DNA of 64,000 nt from Limnothrix sp. FACHB-406 (GCF_014698235.1 NZ_JACJSP010000013.1:54999-118998); one strand, 5' to 3'. Shown: positions 18,335-28,492, counted from the stretch's first letter. Translations and numbers: made by a program. The notes: generated from the letters alone by a model not told the origin.

Positions 18335-18904
18335 TCTATTGTTTTATAGATTAAGGTTGAATCAATCAGTATCTTCTTTTGAATGAGGTGACCGTTATGA
18401 GAATTGATCTTCAGTAATTAGATAATTTCTGTCTTTTCTGGTTTCAGATGATCCTGGGCTGCAAGGACTTATTGATTTAGATCCTGGTCTCCCTCTTTTA
18501 GTTCAGCATAATTACTGTCAAGTACTACCTATGAAATAATAGTCCAATGAAAGTCTTTCAGCGTTATCGATGAATTGCTAAAAATTACTACTGAATTACA
18601 GCACTACCTGATTCTTTAAATTCTCTGTGGTTTCTCATAGTGAGTTTGCTTGAATAGAAGAGAAACAGGTAACTAGTAAGATGGTCTTTGTCATCACTTC
18701 CTGACTTTCTCTCATCATTCTACCTAAATACTACTAGCGGCCGTTTCCACCGAGACTGAACCATCGAGATGTCCTGCCCATCAAAAACCTCAGATGAGTC
18801 TGCGACGTTGCTGTGGCTAATCGCTGTGATCTGATTGTTCGTCTGTGCCGCTATCGTTAAAAACAGACCACACAATCACCCCGCAAGGACAAGTTAAGAA
18901 GCCC
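18335..18904. other. AT-rich spacer between kinase and DUF427 gene
   Basis: About 570 bp without a convincing gene. It contains the second copy of TGAAAGTCTTTCAGCG (18548-18563) and presumably two divergent promoters. Base composition is clearly lower in GC than the DUF427-pyrR side. Confidence 0.45.
18548..18563. repeat. TGAAAGTCTTTCAGCG palindrome-containing repeat, copy 2
   Basis: Identical over 16 bases to 6810-6825. The following ~40 bases also show partial similarity between the two sites. Confidence 0.5.
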
Positions 18905-19189
18905 ATGGCCAAAGCAATTTGGAACGGAACCGTGATTGCCGAGAGCGATCGCACCGAAGTTGTGGAAGGAAATCACTATTTCCCGCCCGATGCGATTAAG
19001 TCGGACTATTTCCAACCCAGCAACACCCACACCACCTGCGGCTGGAAAGGTGTTGCCAGCTACTACACGATCGCCGTGGATGGCCAAACCAACCCCGATG
19101 CCGCCTGGTACTATCCCGAACCCAAGGATGCGGCCAAGAAAATCGCCGGTTATGTGGCCTTCTGGCGCGGTGTGAAGGTGGAAGCGTAA
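18905..19189 (+). CDS. DUF427 domain protein
   Basis: A 94-residue protein that is one DUF427 domain: AKAIWNGTVIAESDRTEVVEGNHYFPPDAI, then TTCGWKGVASYYTIAVDG and NPDAAWYYPEPKDAAKKIAGYVAFWRGVKVE. This small beta fold is widespread in bacteria and fungi, and its biochemical role is not established. ATG 18905 gives the family-typical start; the frame extends to 18845 without similarity. The gene precedes pyrR in the same direction, but a palindromic repeat separates them. Confidence 0.9.
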   Translation: MAKAIWNGTVIAESDRTEVVEGNHYFPPDAIKSDYFQPSNTHTTCGWKGVASYYTIAVDGQTNPDAAWYYPEPKDAAKKIAGYVAFWRGVKVEA

Positions 19190-19247
19190 TGATCGGGGGC
19201 GATCGCGCGATCGCCCCCACCGCGAAACGGTTTACCATCCTGGCAGG

Positions 19248-19267
19248 CAAGGGGCTTAAGCCCCTTG
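19248..19267. repeat. CAAGGGGCTTAAGCCCCTTG palindrome
   Basis: Perfect 20-bp palindrome identical to the core of the MITE-like elements at 30.5, 35.7 and 42.8 kb. Here only the core is present. It is followed by a ~22-bp tandem repeat (CTTGTCCCAGCGACTGTTTC, 19264-19305). It lies between DUF427 and pyrR and could form a hairpin in the pyrR leader. Confidence 0.85.
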
Positions 19268-19334
19268 TCCCAGCGACTGTTTCCGCTTGTCCCAGCGACT
19301 GTTCCCTGTCAATTTCCCCTAGCCTGCGCCGGAT

Positions 19335-19889
19335 ATGTCCCCCGAAATTGCTGCCACGATCGAAATTTTGTCCGCCGACGAGTTGCGCCGCACCGTCAAC
19401 CGGCTTGCGTCCGAAGTGGTTGAGCGATCGGGCGACCTCTCCAAAGTTGTCCTCGTGGGCATCTACACCCGGGGCGTACCCCTGGCCAAACTGCTGGCCC
19501 GCCAAATCGAAATGCTCGAAGGCGTAACCGTTCCCGTCGGCGCACTGGACATCACCTTCTATCGCGACGACCTCGACAAAATTGGCCCCCGCACCCCCGA
19601 ACGCAGCGATATTCCCGTTGATCTCACGGGCAAAATCACTGTTTTGGTGGATGACGTAATCTTCACGGGCCGCACGATTCGTGGAGCCTTAAACGCCACC
19701 TTGGATTACGGCCGGCCCGAGTCGATTCGGTTGTTATCTTTGGTCGATCGGGGCCATCGCCAACTGCCTATTCACCCGGACTACACCGGCAAAGTGCTGC
19801 CCACCGCCAAGGACGAAAAGGTGAAAGTCTACCTCCAAGAACTCGATGGCCGTGATGCCGTCGAACTCAGCCGCGCTCCTGTTAGTTAG
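19335..19889 (+). CDS. pyrR: PyrR, pyr regulator / uracil phosphoribosyltransferase
   Basis: A 184-residue phosphoribosyltransferase-fold protein. The PRPP-binding loop is [17 protein letters not shown] (around residue 97). Other PyrR features are [16 protein letters not shown] (~40-55), [12 protein letters not shown] (~72-83) and [21 protein letters not shown] (~135-155). In Bacillus PyrR binds pyr mRNA and attenuates transcription; in cyanobacteria it may act mainly as a uracil phosphoribosyltransferase. No pyr biosynthesis gene is adjacent, so regulation in trans or a salvage role is more likely. I saw no PyrR-binding loop in the leader. Confidence 0.92.
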   Translation: MSPEIAATIEILSADELRRTVNRLASEVVERSGDLSKVVLVGIYTRGVPLAKLLARQIEMLEGVTVPVGALDITFYRDDLDKIGPRTPERSDIPVDLTGKITVLVDDVIFTGRTIRGALNATLDYGRPESIRLLSLVDRGHRQLPIHPDYTGKVLPTAKDEKVKVYLQELDGRDAVELSRAPVS

Positions 19890-19946
19890 TTTCTAAATCA
19901 ATTGCCAAATTTCTGGGAGCGATTGGCTCAAGCTTAAATCACGACT

Positions 19947-20339
19947 TTGGTGCAAAAAGAGATTTTGCGAGAAGTCACAGCTGATCGCTTTGATTTTGAA
20001 AACTCCAAAATCTCAACTGGCATTCAGGGGGTATCGCGAACTTTCTTGCCTACTGCTGAAGCGATCGGGACGCTAACGGCCAGCGGAACCCGTGATTTTG
20101 TGGCGACAGCAGCTCTCAGAGGCTGTGAACCCAATACCTATAAGCAACAATTTTTGGCAGAGATTTACTATCCCGGCCAGTTTCGATCGCTCACGGCCCA
20201 GGACTATGCCAAACTCCAGGGATTCCCAGAAAACTTTATTCTGTATCCCAATAGCAGCATCGCTAAGAAACAATTCGGGAATGCGGTTTCTGTGCCGGTA
20301 ATCGCTGCGATCGCGCAATCCATCTTGCAATGTCTCTGA
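19947..20339 (+). pseudogene. DNA (cytosine-5) methyltransferase, C-terminal remnant
   Basis: A 130-codon fragment matching the end of C5-cytosine methyltransferases: FRSLTAQDYAKLQGFPENF (motif IX/X region) and KKQFGNAVSVPVIAAIAQSI (motif X, normally GNAVxVxVxxxIA). The catalytic parts (SAM-binding FxGxGG, the PCQ motif and ENV) are absent, and a stop codon lies just upstream in frame. It cannot be an active enzyme on its own. With the fragment at 20385 it looks like the relic of a restriction-modification locus inserted between pyrR and the big kinase. Confidence 0.8.
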
Positions 20340-20384
20340 TCTTACTTTTTGCGCTGACCGAAAACTAGCAACACTGGAATGATT

Positions 20385-20531
20385 ATGGAAAGTTCGCTCC
20401 TCAAAGCTGCGATTCAACAGGAAATTCAACAAATGATGGATCGTGTTTTGGATAATGCGATCGCCAAAAACCCATTCATTGCGGTGATTAATGCTTACTC
20501 TATAGATTTGCGCGTGAGTCAATTTTGTTGA
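20385..20531 (+). pseudogene. Possible N-terminal fragment of a type II restriction endonuclease
   Basis: A 48-codon frame beginning MESSLLKAAIQQEIQQMMDR and continuing VLDNAIAKNPFI before diverging and stopping. The opening helix resembles the N-terminus of TdeIII-type restriction enzymes as I remember them (helix, then R-V-L..., D/N-P-F). The position ~45 bp after the methyltransferase remnant supports a decayed cognate nuclease. Similarity this short is weak evidence; a random small ORF is the alternative. Confidence 0.4.
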
Positions 20532-21149
20532 ATTTTTTGATCAGATTTCACCATTTTGCTTTTTAGGGTTAGTTTTTAACTGGGATGGATTTTAGGGACT
20601 GCTTGACAATGCAAGGTATCATTTTTGACTTTTTGAGAGAATTAAAAATAAAATAAAGATATGACTCTTGGTAAAGAAAATCACGTGCTATGCTCGTTTT
20701 ACGTCAATTTTAGAGGAAAAGCGATATCTATCATGGCTTAGTCACAGATCGCCGTCAGAGTATCTAAAAGCATTTCTAGCTTGATTAAGACGGTAAACTG
20801 TGGCGGCTGGTGTGGATCTTGCATAACTTTTCGGTGAGGTCAATTGATCAAAGGCCTATCGTGGTGGTCTGGGATCGCTTGGGTTTTTGGTCGGGGTACT
20901 TTAGCTGTTAGGAGATGCTGTTTTCGGCTGTGATCCCGATCGCTCCCCTGAGCTGAGAACAAGTTGATAGAACCCGTGGGGAGATGGTCTGATGCAGGAT
21001 CGGCCAGACCTAAGCTAGTATTCGCGCCAAGCAATGGGCTTTTGCTGTGTTTTGGGGGAGTTTTAAAGCTAATTGGGGGCAAATTTAGCTGCTTTGACCT
21101 CCGTTAGCCGGATGCGCTCGATTTTTCTCGCTCAAAAACAAGTCCTGTC
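20532..21149. other. AT-rich spacer before the CBS/PAS kinase
   Basis: About 620 bp following the restriction-modification remnants and probably including non-coding debris of them. No open frame with recognisable similarity. The promoter of the 2054-residue kinase must lie here. Confidence 0.4.
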
Positions 21150-24100
21150 ATGTCCATTCCGTTTCCTATGCTGACGGTTTCTGAACTGAGGGCGGCTATT
21201 ATCCGCCAACCATTGGTGGTTGATGCGGCGGCAACGGTCTGGGATGTGGTTTCCCTGATGAGTGGGCTGCCGGCGGCCCAGGCGGATCCACAGAAGGCGG
21301 CGATCGGGTCTCGCCCCAGTTGTGTGCTGGTGAGGGTGGACGATCGGGTGGTGGGCATTTTGACGGAGCGAGATTTGGTGCGCTTGAGTGCGCAGCAGTG
21401 CCCGCTCGATCGCCCGGTGACCGCCGTGATGACGCGGGAACTGGTGATGCTGCGGGAGAGTGAGTTTACGGACTTGTTTTCCACCATTCATCTGTTGACG
21501 AAACATCGAATTCGACATTTGCCGGTGGTGGATGAGGCCGATCGCCTGTTGGGGCTAATTACCCAGGAAAGTTTGCGCCAGTTGGCCCGCCCGATCGACC
21601 TGTTGCGGTTGCGCCAAGTCCAGGAAGTGATGAGCCGATCGATTGTGGTGACCAGCTCTCACGCCTCTTTGTTGGAATTGGCGCAATTAATGAGTGAGAG
21701 CCAGGTGAGTTGCGTGGTGTTGGTGGATCCGGCCCACGCAGCGATCGGGGCGATCGATGATTCAGCGGCGAAATCAGAGAGCGATCTTGAGGGTGATCTT
21801 GAGGGCGATCTTGCTGCTGCCTCATCTCTACAGCCGATGGGTGGGCCGCCCGTGGGCCTGGTGACCGAGCGGGATATGGTGCAATTTCAGGCCCTGGGGT
21901 TGCCCTTGGATCAAACCAGTGCCCATCTCGTGATGAGCAGCCCGGTGTTTAGCGTCAGTCCCCACACCAGCCTGTGGGAGGCGCAACAGTTGATGGCCGA
22001 TCGCTGGATTCGGCGATTGGTGATCACCAATGACCAGGGGCAATTGCTGGGCATCCTCAGCCAAACGCGCCTGCTACAGGCCTTGAATCCGCTGGAAATC
22101 TACAACTTGGCGACGGTGCTGGAAACCCAGGTGTCGCAGTTGGAGCAAGAACGATTGGCGCTGCTGGAAAGCCGAGCGCAGGAACTGGAGCGGGAGGTGG
22201 CCGAGCGCACCGCCCAACTGCGGCAACAGGCGGAACGGGAAGCGCTGTTGCGGGAGGTGGCCACGCAAATTCACAATGCCCTGGATTTGCACACCATTTT
22301 GGAAACGACGGTGCAGCAAGTGCAGCGGCTGCTGAACTGTGCGCGGGTGATTGTCTATCAATTTGAGGGCGATTGCAGCGGCGTAACGATCGCGGAGGCT
22401 TTGGCGGATCCGAGCGATCAGGGTCAGTCCCTGTTGGGGCGGCGGGTTCAGGATGACTGTTTAGGGTCGGCTTTTTTGGATCCCTTTCGGCGGGGCCAAG
22501 TGCGGGTGCTGGAGGATGTCACCACTGCGCCGTTGTCGGACTGCCATCGAAATTTGCTGCTCGGTCTCCAAATGCGGGCCCAATTGATTTTGCCGTTGCT
22601 GGTGGGCGATCGCCTGTGGGGGTTGATGGTGGCCAGTGAGCACGATCGCCCGCGACTTTGGCAGGCCGCGGAAATTGACTTGCTGCAAGCCCTGGGGGTG
22701 CAGGTGGGCATTGCCCTCAAGCAGGCCACATCCCATGCGGTCTTGGCCGCGGAGTTGGAAGAGCGTCGCCGGGCCGAGGCGGCCTTGCGGGAAGCGGAAG
22801 CACACCAACGGGCCCTAGTCAGTGCGCTGCCGGATTTGTTAGTGCGGCTGAATGCTGAAGGGATTTTTCTGGAATTTGTCGCCAACCCTGAGTTCGATCG
22901 GGTTGGCGATTTAAGTAGTTGGGTCGGTAAGCATGTGTCGGAATTGCTGCCGCCGGTGGCCGCCCAGAAGCGGATGAAAGCCATTCAGCGAGCCTTGGCC
23001 ACCAAAACCGTGCAGTTTTATGAGCAAAATCTGTCCACCCATGAGGTGTTGCGGATTGAGGAAGTGCGGGTGGTTCCTTACCGCGATGACGAGGTGTTGG
23101 TTTTGGTGCGCAACATCAGCGATCGCAAACAGGTGGAATGGCAACTGCGAGATTTGAATCAGTCCTTGGAGCGGAAGGTGGCCAAGCGCACCACCACGCT
23201 GCAAATTCGGGAAGCTCAGATTCGGGCAATGGTGGCGGCCATTCCCGATCGCCTGCTGCGGGTGACCCCTCGGGGCCAATGTTTGGACTACAGCACCCTC
23301 ACCCAGGCGAAACATCCCTGGGGCCGCTTCCGCGCTGAGGCGACTGGCGATTCGTTGGAGGCAGCGGACACCCCAACCCTCTCCCAGTTGACCGATTGGG
23401 TGGCGGCGGATCAGTTGGAGGCGGTGTTGGAGGCGGTGAACCAGACGATCGAAACCGGCCAACTGCAAGTCATTGAACAGCGGCGGATCCTGGGCGATCG
23501 GGTTCTGGATGAGGAATTGCGGATTGTGGGCAGTGATGCGGATGCGGCCCTGGTGATGGTGCGGGATGTGACCGAGCGCAAGGCCGCCGAAGCCCAACTG
23601 CAGGAACGGGAAGCTCGCTATCGTGGCTTGATGGCGGGGGCAAGCGATGCGATCGTGGTGACCAACCTTCAAGGGGAAATCCTGGAAGTGAATCGCAAGG
23701 CGGAGGAACTGTTTGGCTATGACCGTGCCCAACTGATCCAGATGCACCAATCCCAGTTGCACCCGATCGATTGCCAGGAGGAGATGGTGCAGGCCTTCCA
23801 ATCGGTGATTACGGATGGTCCCTGCCAGCTCACCAATGGTCAAATTCAGCGGGCCGATGGGCAAGCAATTCCGGTGGAAATTACCGGCTCGATCGTGCAG
23901 GTGGGCCAAACCCAACTGGTGCAAGGCATCTTTCGGGATATTCGCGATCGCAAAAATGCCGAACGCCAATTGGCCGACCTGTCCCAGCGGCTCACCCTTG
24001 CCCTGGAATCCGGCGCGATCGGTTGTTGGCAATGGAATATTCGAGCCAATACCCTGGTTTGGGATGAGCGGATGTACAGCCTGTATGGGGTTGCGCCCGT

Positions 24101-27100
24101 GGAACCCGGCCAAAATCAGCGCCTGCCCTACGACATTTGGGCCAGTTCCGTCCATCCGGACGATCGACCGGCCACCGAACAGTTACTCCATGCCGCCACA
24201 CGCGGCGAAGCCCGTTACGACACCGAATTTCGAGTCATGCTTGCCGATGGCACCGTCCGCCACATCAAGGCCTATGGCGAGCTGCTTTGTGATGCCCAAG
24301 GCCAGCCCCAAAGCATGATTGGCGTGAACTATGACATCAGCGATCGCAAACAGGCCGAGGCGGCCCTGCGGCAAAGCGAAGAGAAATTCCGCCGTGTATT
24401 TGACTCCAACGTGGTGGGAACCATCTTCACCAACTTTGAGGGGCTGATTGTTGATGCCAACGATTGCTTCTTGGAAATGCTGGGCTACGATCGCCTGGAC
24501 TTGCAAGCCGGGCGCTTAAACTGGGCCGAACTCACACCACCCGAATATCGAGCGCAAGATATCGCGGCCATTGAACACCTGCGGCAACACGAGTCGATCG
24601 CCCCTTGGGAAAAGGCCTACGTGCATCGAAATGGCCATTGGGTGTGGGTGCTAATCGGCGTGGCCATGATTGCCCCCGCAACCGGTAGCTGTGTTTGCGT
24701 GGTGGTGGACATCAGCGATCGCAAACGTTCCGAAGAAGCCCTGCGCGAGAGCGAAGAAAAATTCCGCCAATTGGCCGAAGCCGTGGATTCGGTATTTTGG
24801 ATTTTGGATCTCAATCGCACCAATCGGATCTACGTCAGCCCCGCCTACGAGCGGATTTGGGGCAGACCCAGCGAAGAACTCTATATCACCCCCGACAGTT
24901 GGGCCACCAGCATTCACCCTTTGGATCACGATCGGGTCTTAACCGCCATTCCTAAACAGTTATTGGGCGAATTTGACGAGGAATATCGGATCCTGCGGCC
25001 CGATGGCGAACAACGTTGGATTCGCGATCGGGCATTCCCCATTTGCAACGCCCAAGGAGAGGTTTATCGCCTCGCGGGCATTGCCGAAGACATCACCCCC
25101 CTCAAGCAAGCAGAACTGGAGCGAGAACGGCTGCTTCAGGAATTGGCCGCCTTTAAGCTGGCGCTCGATGCCTCCGCGATCGTGGTGATTACCGATGCCC
25201 AAGGGGTCATGACCTATGTCAACGATCGATTTATCGCGGTTTCCGGCTACAGCCGCGAGGAATTGATTGGCAAAACCCATCGACTGGTGAAGTCTGGCCA
25301 CCATCCCGCCTCCTTCTTCAAGGACTTGTGGGACACCATTTTGGCGGGGCAAATTTGGCGCGGGGAAATTTGCAACCGAGCGAAAGATGGTCGGCTCTAT
25401 TGGGTAGACAGCACGATCGTGCCGTTTCTCGATCGCGCAGGGAAACCGATTCGATTTTTGGCCGTTCGTTTTGATATCACCCCGCGCAAACGAGCAGAAA
25501 TTGACCTCAAAAATAGCAACTTCCTGCTTTCCACCATCAGCCAAGCCCAAACGGAATTTATTACGGCTGCCAATCGATTAACAATCTTTGAAGGCCTTCT
25601 GAATGGCTTATTAGAACTGACCGAAAGTGAATATGGCTTTATCGGAGAAGCGCTATTTCGAGGCGATGGCAGTGCCGCGATCGAAGAAGGCTTTCTCAAA
25701 ATTAAAGGCGTTCCCTACCTGCAATCCCACAGCGTCACCAACATTGCTTGGGATGCAAATGCGCAAAAGTTCTATGAAGATAACTATGAAACGGGAATGC
25801 AATTTACCAACATGAACACGCTCTTTGGCGCGGTGATCATGACCGGTAAACCCGTGATTGCCAACAGTCCCAGCACCGACCCGCGCAGTGGCGGTACACC
25901 ACCCGGCCACCCTCCCTTGCAGGCATTTTTAGGCATTCCATTCTATCAAGGCAATCAATTGGTGGGGATGATTGGAATTGCCAACCGGCCCGGCGGTTAT
26001 GAGTCGAGGATGGTGGGCTATCTAGAGCCATTTTTGGTCACCTGTAGCACCCTAATTGAGGGCTATCGGGTCGATCGCCAGCGCCGCCAAGCTGAAGAAC
26101 AACTACAGCGCACCAATGATGAATTAATTCGGGCGACTCGCCTGAAAGATGAGTTTCTGGCCAACATGAGCCATGAATTACGCACGCCCTTGAATGCCAT
26201 TTTGGGCATGACCGAAGGGTTGCAGGAACAGGTTTTTGGCTCGATTAATGATAGTCAGCTCAAAGCCTTGGGGACGATCGAGCGTACCGGCTCCCATTTG
26301 CTCTCCCTGATTAATGACATTTTGGATGTGGCCAAAATTGAATCGGGGCAATTGGAATTAGATCAAGCGCCCACGGCGATCGTGCCTCTGTGCCAATCTA
26401 GTTTGACTTTCATTAAACAACAGGCCCTGAAGAAACATATTCAGGTAGATACTCAAATTCCCAGTCAGTTGCCCCACGCATTGTTAGATGAACGACGAAT
26501 GCGGCAAGTACTGATTAATTTGCTGAATAATGCCGTGAAGTTCACGCCGGAAAATGGGCGTGTGACGCTGTTGGTTTCCCTGGAAAATTACGCCGTTCAA
26601 GAATCGCAGCCGTCTCAATCTTGGCTGCGGTTTTCCATTATCGATACGGGAATTGGGATTGCCCCGAATCAGTTAGATCGGCTGTTCTGTCCCTTTGTGC
26701 AAATTGATAGTGCGCTGAATCGCCAATACGAAGGAACGGGGCTGGGTTTGGCCCTGGTGAAGCGGATTGTGGAACTCCACGGCGGCCGGGTGGGGGTCAC
26801 GAGCAAGGTGGGGAGTGGCAGTTGCTTCACGGTCGATTTGCCCTACCATCCTGGTCGCACGATCGCGGACGCTAGTGATGATCAATCATCGGCCAATTTG
26901 GATTCATCGCTGGTGATTGAATCAACGGATGGGGGCCGATCGCCCTGCATTTTGTTGGCGGAAGATCAAGAGGCCAACATCAACACGATCGTGAGTTATT
27001 TAACGGCCAAAGGATATCGGGTAATTCTGGCCAAAAATGGTGCAGAGGCGATCGCTCAAGTGCAGCAATCGCAGCCCGATTTGGTGTTAATGGATGTGCA

Positions 27101-27314
27101 AATGCCGGGGATGGATGGCCTGGAGGCGATGCAATTACTGCGGCAAGATGTGCAATACGCTAACTTGCCGATCGTGGCCCTCACGGCGCTGGCCATGGAG
27201 GGCGATCGCGATCGCTGCTTGGCCGCCGGAGCCAATGAGTATTTAACGAAACCAGTGCGCCTGCGCCAGTTGGTGACCACGATTCAAAACCTGCTGCCCC
27301 AGTTTCCGAGCTAG
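21150..27314 (+). CDS. CBS-GAF-PAS hybrid sensor histidine kinase/response regulator, possible bilin photoreceptor
   Basis: A 2054-residue soluble signalling protein. Domains in order: two CBS pairs (residues ~5-145 and ~150-320), a coiled coil (~325-370), GAF1 (~372-535), about seven PAS/PAC modules (~545-1450, each ending in a DxxDRK/DxTxRK-like junction), GAF2 (~1455-1645), HisKA with NMSHELRTPLNAILGM (phospho-acceptor His1675), HATPase (NLLNNAVKFTPENG, IDTGIGI, GTGLGLALV) and a C-terminal receiver (ILLAEDQEANI, phospho-acceptor Asp1982 in LVLMDVQMPG, Lys in LTKP). GAF1 has the features of bilin-binding GAFs: LSDCHRNLL (Cys465-His466), then MRAQLILPLLVGDRLWGLMVA and RLWQAAEIDLL. CBS domains usually bind adenosine nucleotides. 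ATG 21150 is the first plausible start. No partner is adjacent. Confidence 0.92.
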   Translation: MSIPFPMLTVSELRAAIIRQPLVVDAAATVWDVVSLMSGLPAAQADPQKAAIGSRPSCVLVRVDDRVVGILTERDLVRLSAQQCPLDRPVTAVMTRELVMLRESEFTDLFSTIHLLTKHRIRHLPVVDEADRLLGLITQESLRQLARPIDLLRLRQVQEVMSRSIVVTSSHASLLELAQLMSESQVSCVVLVDPAHAAIGAIDDSAAKSESDLEGDLEGDLAAASSLQPMGGPPVGLVTERDMVQFQALGLPLDQTSAHLVMSSPVFSVSPHTSLWEAQQLMADRWIRRLVITNDQGQLLGILSQTRLLQALNPLEIYNLATVLETQVSQLEQERLALLESRAQELEREVAERTAQLRQQAEREALLREVATQIHNALDLHTILETTVQQVQRLLNCARVIVYQFEGDCSGVTIAEALADPSDQGQSLLGRRVQDDCLGSAFLDPFRRGQVRVLEDVTTAPLSDCHRNLLLGLQMRAQLILPLLVGDRLWGLMVASEHDRPRLWQAAEIDLLQALGVQVGIALKQATSHAVLAAELEERRRAEAALREAEAHQRALVSALPDLLVRLNAEGIFLEFVANPEFDRVGDLSSWVGKHVSELLPPVAAQKRMKAIQRALATKTVQFYEQNLSTHEVLRIEEVRVVPYRDDEVLVLVRNISDRKQVEWQLRDLNQSLERKVAKRTTTLQIREAQIRAMVAAIPDRLLRVTPRGQCLDYSTLTQAKHPWGRFRAEATGDSLEAADTPTLSQLTDWVAADQLEAVLEAVNQTIETGQLQVIEQRRILGDRVLDEELRIVGSDADAALVMVRDVTERKAAEAQLQEREARYRGLMAGASDAIVVTNLQGEILEVNRKAEELFGYDRAQLIQMHQSQLHPIDCQEEMVQAFQSVITDGPCQLTNGQIQRADGQAIPVEITGSIVQVGQTQLVQGIFRDIRDRKNAERQLADLSQRLTLALESGAIGCWQWNIRANTLVWDERMYSLYGVAPVEPGQNQRLPYDIWASSVHPDDRPATEQLLHAATRGEARYDTEFRVMLADGTVRHIKAYGELLCDAQGQPQSMIGVNYDISDRKQAEAALRQSEEKFRRVFDSNVVGTIFTNFEGLIVDANDCFLEMLGYDRLDLQAGRLNWAELTPPEYRAQDIAAIEHLRQHESIAPWEKAYVHRNGHWVWVLIGVAMIAPATGSCVCVVVDISDRKRSEEALRESEEKFRQLAEAVDSVFWILDLNRTNRIYVSPAYERIWGRPSEELYITPDSWATSIHPLDHDRVLTAIPKQLLGEFDEEYRILRPDGEQRWIRDRAFPICNAQGEVYRLAGIAEDITPLKQAELERERLLQELAAFKLALDASAIVVITDAQGVMTYVNDRFIAVSGYSREELIGKTHRLVKSGHHPASFFKDLWDTILAGQIWRGEICNRAKDGRLYWVDSTIVPFLDRAGKPIRFLAVRFDITPRKRAEIDLKNSNFLLSTISQAQTEFITAANRLTIFEGLLNGLLELTESEYGFIGEALFRGDGSAAIEEGFLKIKGVPYLQSHSVTNIAWDANAQKFYEDNYETGMQFTNMNTLFGAVIMTGKPVIANSPSTDPRSGGTPPGHPPLQAFLGIPFYQGNQLVGMIGIANRPGGYESRMVGYLEPFLVTCSTLIEGYRVDRQRRQAEEQLQRTNDELIRATRLKDEFLANMSHELRTPLNAILGMTEGLQEQVFGSINDSQLKALGTIERTGSHLLSLINDILDVAKIESGQLELDQAPTAIVPLCQSSLTFIKQQALKKHIQVDTQIPSQLPHALLDERRMRQVLINLLNNAVKFTPENGRVTLLVSLENYAVQESQPSQSWLRFSIIDTGIGIAPNQLDRLFCPFVQIDSALNRQYEGTGLGLALVKRIVELHGGRVGVTSKVGSGSCFTVDLPYHPGRTIADASDDQSSANLDSSLVIESTDGGRSPCILLAEDQEANINTIVSYLTAKGYRVILAKNGAEAIAQVQQSQPDLVLMDVQMPGMDGLEAMQLLRQDVQYANLPIVALTALAMEGDRDRCLAAGANEYLTKPVRLRQLVTTIQNLLPQFPS

Positions 27315-27343
27315 GTAGCTTCGTCCCGGCCAAGGCTGGCTGC

Positions 27344-28492
27344 CTAGCGCACCACCGCCTGCTGGCGATCGAGCTGAATCAAGGTTTGGTTACCCCGCAT
27401 CAACCGATAGGAAGCGGTCCAAGTGCCTGGCATCAGGGGCGATCGCCGAGTGCCCTTGCCCACGTAGGTAATCCACTGTTTTTGATCTTGGTCGATCGGC
27501 CGTTGATAGTCCGTGACGATCGAACCATCGGGGGCCAACAGCTTGAAATATTCCACATCCCCCTTTTGCACCCCAAAGGCATGAACCCAAAAGGTGAGCG
27601 CCTCCGCCTGGCCGGGAATTTGGTTGCTTTGGAACTCGCCGCGCCACAGCTCATCCTCCACCGGTTGCTTGGGGGCAAAGCCGCTGCGAATTAGCCCCGT
27701 GGCCACATAGTTGCGCGCCCCGTCATTCCAAACCGTGTTGGTGTTGTTGCCCGTCGCGCAGCCCGCAATCCGATCGCCCCCCAACAGCGGATCCACTTCC
27801 TTGCCATCCTTGCGCACCGTCACATGCACATGGGGAAAGGTGGTCATGCCCGATAGACCCACCAGGCCCAGGGGATTGCCCGCCTGGACTCGATCGCCAA
27901 CTTTGACCCGCACGCTGCCCTGTTTCATGTGGCAATACTGGGTTTGCCAGCCGTTGCCATGGTCTAGCATTACGCCGTTGCCGCACTCAATGCCCGCCAC
28001 GGTCGATCGCGCTTCCGGGGAAGTGAGCCGTCGATCGGGCACACCATCCCGCATGGCCGACACCGTGCCCGCCGCCGTGGCCACCACCGGCACAGCCGTT
28101 TGCGGAGTCCAGAAGGGAATTGCAAAATCCGTGCCGTTGTGACCGTCATAGGTCAAGTGCCGACACATGGAATCCCGCTCGCCCGTGCTGGGGTCGTGGT
28201 CGGGATAGAGCATCACAAAACAATCTTTGCCCAGTTGGCAATCGATCGGGCGGCGCAACAGGGCGGTGGCCGTTCTCTGGGCCAAGCGACCATCGATCGA
28301 GCGCTCCGGAGCCGGAATGCTGATGACACCGCCGGCCGGCGCGATCGTGGACGAGTCGGCCGCTTGGGCCAACGCGGGGGAATCTGAAGGGGCCGATTGC
28401 CCGATCGGGCCCTTCAGACCCACCCAAGTCAACCCCGCGCCGATCAAGATCAAGGAGCCGATCCTTAGGGGCCATGGAAACATGTCACTCAC
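27344..28492 (-). CDS. M23 family metallopeptidase (LytM-like)
   Basis: A 382-residue exported protein. The N-terminal hydrophobic segment (PLRIGSLILIGAGLTWVG, residues ~8-25) is a signal or anchor. The M23 zinc-peptidase domain spans ~95-240: the first ligands are in HNGTDFAIP (His118, Asp122) and the second pair in FPHVHVTV (His221 and His223). The C-terminal ~130 residues (WVHAFGVQKGDVEYFKLLAPDGS onward) look like an Ig/PKD-type beta domain. It probably acts on peptidoglycan in the periplasm. It converges with the large kinase gene. Confidence 0.87.
   Translation of the reverse strand: MSDMFPWPLRIGSLILIGAGLTWVGLKGPIGQSAPSDSPALAQAADSSTIAPAGGVISIPAPERSIDGRLAQRTATALLRRPIDCQLGKDCFVMLYPDHDPSTGERDSMCRHLTYDGHNGTDFAIPFWTPQTAVPVVATAAGTVSAMRDGVPDRRLTSPEARSTVAGIECGNGVMLDHGNGWQTQYCHMKQGSVRVKVGDRVQAGNPLGLVGLSGMTTFPHVHVTVRKDGKEVDPLLGGDRIAGCATGNNTNTVWNDGARNYVATGLIRSGFAPKQPVEDELWRGEFQSNQIPGQAEALTFWVHAFGVQKGDVEYFKLLAPDGSIVTDYQRPIDQDQKQWITYVGKGTRRSPLMPGTWTASYRLMRGNQTLIQLDRQQAVVR

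Noticed and set aside
20073..20522. Minus-strand frame opposite the methyltransferase remnant
   Set aside because: Antisense shadow; the plus strand shows clear motif X sequence.
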